A stretch of 64,000 nucleotides of DNA, taken from NCBI RefSeq assembly GCF_004117875.1, contig NZ_RAHW01000005.1:124001-188000 (forward strand), given 5' to 3'. Below the pieces are notes generated by a model. That model did not search any database. It saw nothing but the letters and a program-made list of their open reading frames with translations, and was not told the DNA's origin. Of this stretch, positions 1-7,386 are shown piece after piece. A program made the translations under genes and the position numbers. How positions within the stretch are numbered: position 1 is the first letter of the stretch; every line of letters starts with the position of its first letter. Source of the stretch: Geomonas oryzae (GTDB taxonomy: Bacteria > Desulfobacterota > Desulfuromonadia > Geobacterales > Geobacteraceae).

Positions 1-657
1 CTCGCCACCCGCCCGGTGGCGCCGACCGTGATCGCGATGAGCGGCGCGACCCAAAAGCAGCGGGACTACACCATAGCGCTCGCCGCCCTCTCCAAGCTCT
101 CGGCGGCCTCCTCGCTCTCGGCCGTCCTCAACAGTTTTGCCGCCGACCTCACCCTGAACGGCCGTCTCTCCGCCGCTACGGTGGCGAGCTTCGAGACGGC
201 GGCCGGCGCCTTTCTCGCCGACGGCACAAACAACCGGACCGGGGTGACCACCATCTCGGCGGGGATCGCGGCGGTCGGGTACTACACCGGCACCCTCTAC
301 CTCGCCACGACGGGAACCGCCTCCGCACCGGTCACCTCGATCCAGATGACGCTCAAGCTCCCCGCGGGCGTTACGCTGAAGACCGGAAGCGACGGCGAGG
401 CGCTCGTCTCGCTCTACGGGGTCGCGGGGCAGGCGGCCGCGCCGGGGATCAACTACACCGCACCGGACACCCTGATCCTCGCCATCGTGAGCTCACCCGG
501 CTTCGCCGTGGGAGAGTTCGCCGCCGTCACCTACGTGGCGGAGCCCGGCGTGATCCCGGTCGTCTCCAGCTTCACCGTTCCGTACAGCAGGGTGACCGGC
601 TTCGACGGGACGAACGATTTCGAGCTCCCGCTTTCGGTGGTGCCGCTGCTCCACTAG
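1..657 (+). CDS. C-terminal part of a secreted/surface protein (5' end outside window)
   Basis: The reading frame is open from the first base, so this is the last 218 residues of a longer protein. It is rich in Ala, Thr, Ser, Val and Gly and nearly free of Cys and charged clusters, typical of exported beta-sandwich proteins. The part around codons 95-185 (a YYTGTLYLAT segment followed by VTSIQMTLKLPAGV) alternates hydrophobic residues like a cohesin-like or Ig-like strand pattern, but I cannot assign a family firmly. No catalytic motif is visible. A strong hairpin terminator follows 37 bases after the stop. Function unknown; surface or extracellular location is inferred from composition only. 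Confidence 0.6.
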   Translation, partial: LATRPVAPTVIAMSGATQKQRDYTIALAALSKLSAASSLSAVLNSFAADLTLNGRLSAATVASFETAAGAFLADGTNNRTGVTTISAGIAAVGYYTGTLYLATTGTASAPVTSIQMTLKLPAGVTLKTGSDGEALVSLYGVAGQAAAPGINYTAPDTLILAIVSSPGFAVGEFAAVTYVAEPGVIPVVSSFTVPYSRVTGFDGTNDFELPLSVVPLLH

Positions 658-692
658 CGCCACTCCCTCGGGAGAAGGCCCGTTAAAACGCA

Positions 693-732
693 AAGAGGGG
701 ATGCGCCAAGGCGCATCCCCTCTTCTTTTTCA
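693..732 (+). terminator. Intrinsic terminator between convergent genes
   Basis: A perfect 14-bp stem (694-707 pairing with 710-723) with a 2-base spacer is followed by a run of T residues on the plus strand and preceded by an A-rich stretch. It can therefore end transcription of the upstream plus-strand gene and probably also of the minus-strand barrel gene ending at 750. Confidence 0.85.
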
Positions 733-749
733 TCCGATCCGGTTCCCGG

Positions 750-1388
750 TCAGTACAGGTACTTGAAGCCGAGACTCACCGTGGTCCCGCCGAGGTCCCA
801 GCTCGAGCTTTTCTTCACGTTCTGGGCGTCGGTGAGTTCCAGGTCCGGCTTCACCGAGAACCACTTGAAATCGGCCCCGAGCCGGAAGTTTTCGCTGAGC
901 TTCAGATCCCCCCCCGCCACCAAGTGGTAGCCCAGGGCGCTGCCGTGGCTGCTCTCGTCCACCGGCGCGATGCCGCCGTTCGTGAAGGAGAGCTTCTGGT
1001 CGATGAAGGCGAAGTAGTACCCGGCACCGGCACCGGCGAAGAGCTCGAGCTTTTCCAGCTCGAGAATCGCCTTGGCGGTGAGGGTGATCGGGACACCGTA
1101 CAGGGTCTTCTCGCTGCGGGCCACGGCGTCGGTAACCGTACCCGATGCGCTGTAGACTCCCGTGCCGAGCTCGAGCGCCGCATAGGACTCGGGACGGTAA
1201 CCGAAGGCTACCTCCGCCGCGTACCCGGTATCGAAACTCTTCAGACTGTTGGCGGTGCCGTGCTCCTTGCCGCTGGGCAGAAACGCCCCCCCCTTGACCG
1301 AAAAATAGGCGCTGTCGGCAGCGGCGGTCGATACCGCCAGCAGGGTGATCACCCCCGACAGGGCCATGCGCATTCCAGCACTTCGCAT
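750..1388 (-). CDS. Outer-membrane beta-barrel protein (OmpA-like/porin fold)
   Basis: 212 residues. The N-terminus (MRSAGMRMALSGVITLLAVS, cleavage near TAAA-DS) is a Sec signal peptide. The mature part alternates aromatic and hydrophobic residues with Gly-rich turns (AYFSVKGGAFLP, LGTGVYSASG, AGAGAGYYFAFI) and ends LGFKYLY, the aromatic C-terminal strand that outer-membrane barrels use for BAM recognition. The length suits an 8-stranded barrel. A GGAG sequence lies 5 bases before the ATG. The gene is 31 bases behind the FlgO-like lipoprotein gene, so it is the last member of a three-gene envelope operon. Its cargo or role is unknown. Confidence 0.8.
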   Translation of the reverse strand: MRSAGMRMALSGVITLLAVSTAAADSAYFSVKGGAFLPSGKEHGTANSLKSFDTGYAAEVAFGYRPESYAALELGTGVYSASGTVTDAVARSEKTLYGVPITLTAKAILELEKLELFAGAGAGYYFAFIDQKLSFTNGGIAPVDESSHGSALGYHLVAGGDLKLSENFRLGADFKWFSVKPDLELTDAQNVKKSSSWDLGGTTVSLGFKYLY

Positions 1389-1419
1389 AGTTTCTCCGTT
1401 TCTTTTTGAGTTGTACCGA

Positions 1420-1956
1420 TTATCGATTCGAGGTGACCCAGATGAGGGACCTCACGTTGCTGTCCAGCGGCAGGACGTAGTCCTCGGCGGCGATGGCCGT
1501 GTTGTCCTTCATCCCCACCAGCTTCACCGTGATGTAAACCCGCCCGTTGGCAATGGCGTAGGTCCCGACGAGGACCGCCTGGGCCTGGTGCGTCAGGGTG
1601 ATGTCCTTGATCTCGCGGGAGAGGAGCAGCTCCCCCTGTGACTGCTTGACGAAGATGCTGTCGCGCATCTTCAGTTCCACCACCTGGTAGCCGTTCTGGG
1701 TAAGGCGGGTGGCGAGCTGCTCGGAAAGCATCCTGCCCAGGCGCGAGCTGTTCAGGTCGTCGATGTTCACCAGCGAGGCGACCACGATCGGCCTTTTCTT
1801 GTTGAGCGCCTGCCCCACGGAGGGCGCCTGCAGCATCCGGTCGACGGCCCGGTAATTGGACCGCACGATGGGATCGGAGAAGTCTTCCACGCGCGTCTGG
1901 AAAAGGGCACAACCGGCGCAAAGAAGCGCCAAGCAGAAGAGAAAGAGTCTTGTCAT
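1420..1956 (-). CDS. FlgO-family outer-membrane lipoprotein
   Basis: 178 residues with a lipoprotein signal (MTRLFLFCLALLCAGC; lipobox LCAGC, lipidated Cys16). The rest resembles the FlgO domain: a segment IVVASLVNIDDLNSSRLGRMLSEQLATRL followed by a 'Q-V-V-E' strand and an ASP/LPS-type QAVLVGTYA block. FlgO was described in Vibrio as a protein linked to flagellar outer-membrane structures, but many members occur without flagellar genes, as here. Its ATG overlaps the stop of the upstream lipoprotein gene (ATGA, 1953-1956), indicating translational coupling. Role in outer-membrane organisation is inferred from the family; the exact function is unknown. Confidence 0.8.
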   Translation of the reverse strand: MTRLFLFCLALLCAGCALFQTRVEDFSDPIVRSNYRAVDRMLQAPSVGQALNKKRPIVVASLVNIDDLNSSRLGRMLSEQLATRLTQNGYQVVELKMRDSIFVKQSQGELLLSREIKDITLTHQAQAVLVGTYAIANGRVYITVKLVGMKDNTAIAAEDYVLPLDSNVRSLIWVTSNR

Positions 1957-2615
1957 CGTCCCACCACCCCCAGTTGCTTGAGCGGTCCCTCGGTCACCTC
2001 GGCGAAGAGGTCCACGTCATCGTCCTCGATGTAGTAGATGTCCGTCTTCCTGAAGAGGTACCTGGACTGGTCCATGATGGTCGTGGTGACCACCAGCTCG
2101 GTATGCGTGGCCTCCCCCGCGTAGAGCCCGAGGGCGTAGTCGGCAAGCCCGGCGATCCCGATGGTGGCGGGAATGGCCGAGGAAGCGTCCCCCGCGATGT
2201 CCCGCACCACCCAGATCCCGGCGGTGAGCGCGGTCAGGGTGCCGGGGACGTGGGTGTAGCGGCTGCTTTCGTGCCGCACCAACTGGGTCTCGTAGCTCAC
2301 CCCTTTCCCCTTGGCCGCGTCGGAGGTGACCGCGACGCCCCGGTTCACGAGCCGGGTGATGAGGAAGTTTCTGAAGGCGTGGTCGAAGGCGGTCTTAGCC
2401 CCGGGCTGGATGTAGAGTTCCTGGTCCTTCAGAGCGCTCCCGGGACGGGAGACGGCGACCTGGGTCTGGCGCGCGATGTCGTCGGCGAGGACATCCCAGT
2501 GATGGGCGGCCTTGGCCTTTTTCTGGGTGGTCAGCGGATGGTTGACCGCGACGGGAACCCGCGAGGCGCAGCCTGCCATGAGCACCACGGTTAACAACAA
2601 CACCACTCGCAACAT
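1953..2615 (-). CDS. Predicted lipoprotein of unknown function, partner of FlgO-like protein
   Basis: 220 residues. The N-terminus MLRVVLLLTVVLMAGC is a lipoprotein signal with lipobox LMAGC, so the mature protein starts at Cys16. I do not recognise the family. A central hydrophobic, small-residue segment (about residues 123-165, LTALTAGIWVVRDIAG to AIPATIGIAGLADYALGLY) could insert in or pack against a membrane. The C-terminal part has an acidic stretch (YYIEDDDVDLF). The gene has a GGAGGT ribosome site 8 bases before ATG and is translationally coupled to the FlgO-like gene, so the two lipoproteins probably act together at the outer membrane. Confidence 0.7.
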   Translation of the reverse strand: MLRVVLLLTVVLMAGCASRVPVAVNHPLTTQKKAKAAHHWDVLADDIARQTQVAVSRPGSALKDQELYIQPGAKTAFDHAFRNFLITRLVNRGVAVTSDAAKGKGVSYETQLVRHESSRYTHVPGTLTALTAGIWVVRDIAGDASSAIPATIGIAGLADYALGLYAGEATHTELVVTTTIMDQSRYLFRKTDIYYIEDDDVDLFAEVTEGPLKQLGVVGR

Positions 2616-2636
2616 ATCTTAAGACCTCCATGTCAA

Positions 2637-2666
2637 ATTAGGCACCGGACGCGGCTTTAGTGTCAA
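2637..2666 (-). promoter_or_regulatory. Candidate sigma-70 promoter for the lipoprotein/FlgO-like operon
   Basis: On the minus strand TTGACA (2661-2666) is followed after 18 bases by CCTAAT (2637-2642). The -35 is perfect, the -10 matches 4 of 6. The start point would fall just upstream of the GGAGGT at 2624-2629, giving a very short leader. Confidence 0.4.
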
Positions 2667-2950
2667 AATACCGACCGGCTTTGCGGGCCGTCACGCCGCG
2701 CCGCTCCACGTGATATCGGCCTGTTACAGACCGCACCGGCGCCGCAGGTTCCATGCCCGGTTTACATCGCTTCATCGTGCAATGTTTCGGCCAAAAGGAA
2801 GATGGGTCGATATTTTCACTCTTCGGCGCCGTGCCCCTCTTCTTGAGCCTTTACGGAATGACGGGGTAGAAAAAGCGGTCACGGCAGCCGCCGGGGTGCC
2901 GGTGTATAGCGGGGAATGGCAAGGAAAGAATGGAGCGAAACCAGGAGGGG

Positions 2951-2984
2951 AAAAGCGGCGGCGCTCCGCATCAGGGAGCGCCGC
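2951..2984 (-). terminator. Intrinsic terminator of greB
   Basis: A perfect 10-bp GC stem (2958-2967 with 2975-2984) is followed on the minus strand by a short U-run (complement of AAAA at 2951-2954). It lies directly behind the greB stop codon. Confidence 0.7.
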
Positions 2985-2992
2985 ACGGAGGA

Positions 2993-3466
2993 CTATTGCG
3001 GTCTTTTCGAGGCGATGGCGGTAATCGTAACGGAAAGGTCTCCGGCGGGGCGCCTGATCAGCACCTCGTCGTCGACCTTCTTGCCGAGCAGCGCCTTACC
3101 CACGGGGGAGTCCACGCTGATCTTTCCGAGGCTCACGTCGAACTCGTCCGGTCCCACGAGCTGGTAGCTGCGCTCCTCCCCCTCCTCGTCCTCGTAGGTC
3201 ACCCAGCAGCCGAAACTGACCAAGGTGGGGTTCAAGGGGGGGTAGACCACCTTCAGCACCTTGAGGCGGTCCCCCAGGTGCCTGAGCTCGCGGTCGATCT
3301 CGCGCAGCCTTTTCTTCGAGTAGATGTATTCCGCGTTCTCGGAGCGGTCCCCCTCGGCCGCCGCGTCCGCCATGTTCTTCACCATGCGCGGGCGCTCGGT
3401 CTCCCAGAGAAAATCGTAACGCTCCTGAAGTTTCTTGCGCCCTTCGGCGCTGATCATGTTGGTCAT
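2993..3466 (-). CDS. greB: Transcript cleavage/elongation factor GreB
   Basis: 157 residues, the normal Gre-factor length. The N-terminal half is the antiparallel coiled-coil finger inserted in the RNA polymerase secondary channel, with its acidic tip in the segment AAEGDRSENAEYIYSKKRLREID. The C-terminal FKBP-like domain shows SFGCWVTYEDEEGEE and DSPVGKALLGKKVDDEV, typical of GreA/GreB. The YIYSKKRLREIDRE wording after the tip and the basic YIYSKK patch favour GreB over GreA. The start has GAGGGA five bases upstream. It is a single gene with its own terminator. It rescues backtracked polymerase by stimulating RNA cleavage. Confidence 0.93.
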   Translation of the reverse strand: MTNMISAEGRKKLQERYDFLWETERPRMVKNMADAAAEGDRSENAEYIYSKKRLREIDRELRHLGDRLKVLKVVYPPLNPTLVSFGCWVTYEDEEGEERSYQLVGPDEFDVSLGKISVDSPVGKALLGKKVDDEVLIRRPAGDLSVTITAIASKRPQ

Positions 3467-3547
3467 CCCGTTCCCTCATCTGACGTCGATTGCAAGGGGC
3501 GCATCATAATAGAGTTTGCGCCCCAAGGCAATACGGTAACGGAGGTT

Positions 3548-4558
3548 TCAGGGATTGTCGAGGTGGCGGTACTTCCGGATCGACTGTTCGTAGGTCTTCT
3601 CGATCTGGTTGTCGGAGGGAGCCTTGCTGTAGGCGATGAGGTAGCGGGCCGCGGCCCAGAGTAGGATGAGGAAGAGAAGCGTCCAGCCGCACCGGGAGAG
3701 GATCTGGCGCCTGCCGAGCGGGGCATGAGGTGTATCCGGGATTTCGTCCATCTCCCGTTTGTCCGCGACCTTGCGCATATGGGCGATCTGCACGGCGGAG
3801 ATCTGCTTGAAGATGAGATCGCGGTCGCGCTCGTCCAGAAAGAGGAACTGCATGCCGACGTCGAAGCGCGAGGAGCCGTCGCGCAGGGTCATGGGGGGCT
3901 TCACGTGGACCACCTGCCCCACGGCATGCACGAGCCGCGGCGGATCGAGGGGGAGGTGCAGTTCCAGGTTCAAAAGCTGGTCGGGACGCGCCGTCACCGG
4001 CATGCGCAGACAGACCCCTCCGCCCCCCAGGTTCAGTTGGGCCCGGAGCAGGTCGCACCAGTTGATGGGCTTCGCCGGCGCAAAACGCGCCATGTGGGCG
4101 GCGATGACGAACTCGTCATACCCCTGGAACTTCATCTGTTCCCGTTCCTTGCGCACCTCCCAGTCCCGCTCCACCTCCTTGCGGCTCGACTCGTCGACGA
4201 CGTCGTAGCGGACCCTGAGCGCCATCTCGGTCCTGAAAAACTGGCGCCGCTCGCGCAGGGTGAAGCTGCCGAAGAGCCGGATCTGCAGTACCCTCGCGCC
4301 AACCTTGTCGGTGACGATGCCGTTGCAGGTGTAGCTGTCCTTGCCGCGCCAGACGCAGACGTCGAGGATGAAGCCGATGTCGACCCGCACGTTGGACGGC
4401 AGAACATCGCGGGATATCTGCACGAGGAGCATGTCCCCGCCGGACTCGCTGATGACGCCCCAGTCCCGGAACACACCTCCGCCGGAGAGCGGGATGCCGA
4501 TCTCGATGCGCATGCCGGGCGCGAGCGCGTCGCGGTATTCGGCGTACTCGTCGTTCAT
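3548..4558 (-). CDS. PilZ-domain protein with C-terminal membrane anchor
   Basis: 336 residues when started at the second ATG, which sits 6 bases behind AAAGG; the first ATG abuts the ribosome site. An N-terminal YcgR-like beta domain (about residues 10-100) precedes the PilZ motif: RRQFFR at about 104-109 and NLGGGG at about 176-181. These are the c-di-GMP arginine motif and the D/NxSxxG element, with the Ser replaced by Gly. A roughly 60-residue charged insertion separates the two. A hydrophobic helix (about 287-308, LLFLILLWAAARYLIAY) near the C-terminus predicts tail anchoring in the inner membrane. Likely a c-di-GMP effector; the partner is unknown. Confidence 0.8.
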   Translation of the reverse strand: MNDEYAEYRDALAPGMRIEIGIPLSGGGVFRDWGVISESGGDMLLVQISRDVLPSNVRVDIGFILDVCVWRGKDSYTCNGIVTDKVGARVLQIRLFGSFTLRERRQFFRTEMALRVRYDVVDESSRKEVERDWEVRKEREQMKFQGYDEFVIAAHMARFAPAKPINWCDLLRAQLNLGGGGVCLRMPVTARPDQLLNLELHLPLDPPRLVHAVGQVVHVKPPMTLRDGSSRFDVGMQFLFLDERDRDLIFKQISAVQIAHMRKVADKREMDEIPDTPHAPLGRRQILSRCGWTLLFLILLWAAARYLIAYSKAPSDNQIEKTYEQSIRKYRHLDNP

Positions 4559-4677
4559 GATCATCCTTTTTAATAAGAAAAAAAGCAGACCATCACATTA
4601 AACTGCAACTGCGCAAAAATGCAAGGGGACAACAGGCCACACATGACGTATGCAACCCATCGGTAACAGTGGCCGTC

Positions 4678-4705
4678 TTGACATCGTGGTGGGGTGTGTT
4701 ATCAA
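4678..4705 (+). promoter_or_regulatory. Candidate sigma-70 promoter of the triheme cytochrome
   Basis: TTGACA (4678-4683), a 16-base spacer, then TATCAA (4700-4705; 4 of 6 match). It lies about 40 bases upstream of the cytochrome start. Confidence 0.55.
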
Positions 4706-4744
4706 CTTAAAGGCTTTTTTTACTAATGAAACGAAGGGAGAACT

Positions 4745-5053
4745 ATGAAAAAGATAACGATGATGGCGGCAGCCCTGGTGGTTGTCATGGCGGCGGCACA
4801 GGCGATGGCGGTACCGGCTGGCAAGAGTGTGGAGTGGAACACGGCGATGGGGAAAGTCACCTTCAAGGGCGACGACCATGCCGGCAAGGGGCTCAAGTGC
4901 AACGAGTGCCACAGCAAGATCTTCAAGATGAAAAAAGGTGCCGCACAGATGAAGATGGCGGACATCAACGCGGGCAAGTACTGCGGCGAGTGCCACAACG
5001 GCAAGAAGGCGTTCAAGCCGGCCGGCAACTGCGCCAAATGTCACAAGAAGTAA
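4745..5053 (+). CDS. Periplasmic triheme c7-type cytochrome
   Basis: 102 residues with a Sec signal (MKKITMMAAALVVVMAAAQAMA). The mature part of about 80 residues carries three CXXCH heme sites: CNECH, CGECH and CAKCH. This is the layout of the Geobacter c7-type triheme family (PpcA-like electron shuttles and c7-domain polymers). Odd point: the usual F-x-H-x-x-H before heme I reads FKGDDH, and no other His is present. The mature protein therefore has only four His for three hemes; nearby Met residues (FKM, QMKM) may supply ligands. Monocistronic by context. It probably carries electrons across the periplasm. Confidence 0.88.
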   Translation: MKKITMMAAALVVVMAAAQAMAVPAGKSVEWNTAMGKVTFKGDDHAGKGLKCNECHSKIFKMKKGAAQMKMADINAGKYCGECHNGKKAFKPAGNCAKCHKK

Positions 5054-5064
5054 CCCTTCCCACT

Positions 5065-5095
5065 CTGCGCGTCCCCGTATTGCGGGGGCGCGCAG
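5065..5095 (+). terminator. Hairpin after the triheme cytochrome
   Basis: A 13-bp GC-rich stem (5065-5077 with 5083-5095, one G-U pair) begins 12 bases behind the stop codon. The following sequence has only a short T-run, so termination efficiency is uncertain. Confidence 0.5.
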
Positions 5096-5251
5096 CCGCT
5101 TTGCCCCCCTCCTAAATAGATCAAAACTAGTGAGCGTGCCCCGGCGCAAAGGGGTGAGGCACATGAACAGCTTTTGTGTTGATCTGCAGCCGCAAAAAAC
5201 ATAAAAAGGGACAGCCAGTTTCGAAGCCGTTTCACCCCCAGGAGAAAAGAG

Positions 5252-7258
5252 ATGAGCGTTGTTACCAAGAGATCGGTCTGCCCCTTCGACTGCCCCGACA
5301 CCTGCGGCATGCTGGTGCAGGTGGAAAACGGCCGCGCGGTTGCGGTGAAGGGGGACCCGGAACATCCCTTCAGCCGCGGCACACTCTGCCCGAAGATGCG
5401 CCACTACGAAAAGACGGTCCACTCGCCCTTGAGGCTCACCACGCCGCTCAAGCGTACAGGCGCGAAGGGAAGCGGCAGCTTCACCCCCATCTCCTGGGAG
5501 GAGGCGATCGCGGAGGTGACCGCGCGCTGGCAAAAGATCATCGCGGAGCACGGGGCGGAGGCGATCCTCCCCTACTCCTACGCCGGGACCATGGGGATCG
5601 TGCAGAGAAACTCCGGGCACCCCTTCTTCCACCGCATGGGGGCCTCCCGCCTCGACCGCACCATCTGCTCTCCCGCGAAGGGGGAGGGGTGGAAGGCGGT
5701 CATGGGGCAGACGGCAACGCCGCCGCCGGAGAGCGCGGGGAAGAGCGACCTCCTCATCCTCTGGGGGATCAACGCGGCGGCTACCAGCATCCACTTCCTG
5801 AACCAGGCGGGCGAGATGCGCAAAAACGGGGGCGAGGTCTGGCTCATCGACACCTACGAGACCCCCACCGCCTCGGCCGCCGACCGCACCTTCCTGGTCC
5901 GTCCCGGAAGCGACGGGGCGCTCGCCCTCGGCATGATGCACGTAATCGCACGCGACGGGCTCACCGACCTCTCCTTCATCGCGGAGCACGTGCTCGGCTT
6001 CGAGGAGCTCACGGCTCAGGTCCTTCCCGATTTCACCCCGGAGCGCGCCGCGGCACTTACCGGGCTCTCCGCGGAGGACATCGTCGCCATGGCGCACCGC
6101 TACGCGAAGGCGAAAGCCCCCTTCATAAGGCTCGGGAGCGCCCTTTCACGCTACGGCAACGGCGCCATGACGGTGCGCTGCGTCTGCTGCCTGCCGGCGC
6201 TCGTCGGAGCGTACGGCAAGGAGGGGGGAGGATGCTTCCCGGACACCTCCACCGGCGCCGCCTTCCCTATGGAGCTTCTGACCCGCGAGGACCTGATCCC
6301 CGGGACGACGCGACTCGTCAACATGAACCGGCTGGGGCACGCCCTGAACGAGCTCGACTCCCCCAGCATCATGGGGCTCTACGTGTACCACTCGAACCCG
6401 GCCGCCGTCACGCCGGACCAGAACCAGGTGCTCAAGGGACTCTCCCGCGACGACCTCTTCACCGTAGTGCACGAGCGCTTCATGACCGACACGGCGCGCT
6501 ACGCGGACATCGTCCTCCCGGCGACCTCGTCGCTCGAGCACAGCGACATCTACCGCTCCTACGGCACCTACTGCATCCAGCGGGCGCAGGCGGCGGTCGA
6601 CCCGGTGGGGGCGAGCAAGTCGAACTGGGAGGTCTTCTCCCTGCTCGCCCAGGGGATGGGTTTCACCGAGGAGATCTTCACCCTGACGGCGGACGAGATG
6701 ATCGACCGGCTCCTTGCCGTGCCGAGACCGCTCAGGGAGGGGATCGACGCTGAGGCGCTCGCCCAGGGACGCCCGGTGACCCTCGCCGCGCGGCAGGAGG
6801 GGATCCTCACCCCGTCCGGGCGCATCGAGATCCTGAACGAGCGGCTCGAGGAGAAGCTGCCGCGCTACCTGCCGACGCACGAGGAAGCGGGCAGGCTCCC
6901 CTTCCGGCTCATGACCGCGCCGACGCCGTACGCGCTGAACGCGAGTTTCTATGAACAGGAGGAGCTGCGCGGGAAGCAGGGGGGGATGCGGCTCAAGATG
7001 AACCCGGAAGACGCGGCAGGCAAGGGGCTTTCCGGCGGGGAGCGGGTCGTCGCATGGAACGAGCTCGGGGAGGTCGACTTCACACTCGAGGTGACGCCGA
7101 AGGTGCCCTCCGGTGTCGTGGTCGCCGAGGGGGTCTTCTGGCTCGCCTTCGCACCGGGAAGCCGTTCGGTGAACGCCCTCACCTCGCAGCGCCTCACCGA
7201 CCAGGGGGGGGGGAGCACCTTCTACGACAACCGGGTCGATGTGCGCAGAGGCAATTGA
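5252..7258 (+). CDS. Molybdopterin-dependent oxidoreductase (DMSO-reductase family), soluble single subunit
   Basis: 668 residues. The N-terminus holds a [4Fe-4S] site, CPFDCPDTCGM followed by GTLCPKM (C-x3-C-x3-C-xn-C). Next come the Mo-bisPGD-binding domains (LILWGINAAATSIHF, VWLIDTYETPT, then LTGLSAEDIVAMA) and a C-terminal molydopterin dinucleotide-binding domain (LMTAPTPYALNASF, LKMNPEDAAGKGL). No twin-arginine or Sec signal is visible, so it is probably cytoplasmic. No iron-sulfur or membrane-anchor subunit gene lies next to it. AGGAG is 7 bases before the ATG. The substrate cannot be read from the sequence; solitary members include formate- and thiosulfate/polysulfide-type or uncharacterised reductases. 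Confidence 0.85.
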   Translation: MSVVTKRSVCPFDCPDTCGMLVQVENGRAVAVKGDPEHPFSRGTLCPKMRHYEKTVHSPLRLTTPLKRTGAKGSGSFTPISWEEAIAEVTARWQKIIAEHGAEAILPYSYAGTMGIVQRNSGHPFFHRMGASRLDRTICSPAKGEGWKAVMGQTATPPPESAGKSDLLILWGINAAATSIHFLNQAGEMRKNGGEVWLIDTYETPTASAADRTFLVRPGSDGALALGMMHVIARDGLTDLSFIAEHVLGFEELTAQVLPDFTPERAAALTGLSAEDIVAMAHRYAKAKAPFIRLGSALSRYGNGAMTVRCVCCLPALVGAYGKEGGGCFPDTSTGAAFPMELLTREDLIPGTTRLVNMNRLGHALNELDSPSIMGLYVYHSNPAAVTPDQNQVLKGLSRDDLFTVVHERFMTDTARYADIVLPATSSLEHSDIYRSYGTYCIQRAQAAVDPVGASKSNWEVFSLLAQGMGFTEEIFTLTADEMIDRLLAVPRPLREGIDAEALAQGRPVTLAARQEGILTPSGRIEILNERLEEKLPRYLPTHEEAGRLPFRLMTAPTPYALNASFYEQEELRGKQGGMRLKMNPEDAAGKGLSGGERVVAWNELGEVDFTLEVTPKVPSGVVVAEGVFWLAFAPGSRSVNALTSQRLTDQGGGSTFYDNRVDVRRGN

Positions 7259-7386
7259 CGACTGACGGCGGAAGGGCGAACGTCTCGCGGGGAGGATTGC
7301 CGAGCATTTAGTGCAGATTTGCCTCATGCTTTGGCGCGTGCTGCCGATGTAATCAGGAAAAGCGGCACGAAAAAAGCGGGGGGCGT

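Larger units (their letters stand above)
2616..2992. other. Gene-free stretch between the envelope operon and greB
   Basis: The 377 bases hold the candidate operon promoter at one end and the greB terminator hairpin at the other. Short open frames in the middle have Arg-rich composition without a ribosome site and look non-coding. I see no RNA gene or repeat. Confidence 0.6.

Noticed and set aside
4598-6097. Open frame of 499 codons antisense to the cytochrome and oxidoreductase genes
   Set aside because: It crosses two unrelated genes, lacks a ribosome site and has Arg/His-rich composition.
5176-6753. Long open frame (525 codons) on the plus strand inside the molybdopterin oxidoreductase gene
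   Set aside because: Arg/Gly/His-rich composition, no ribosome site, other frame of a gene with clear family motifs; a GC-driven shadow.
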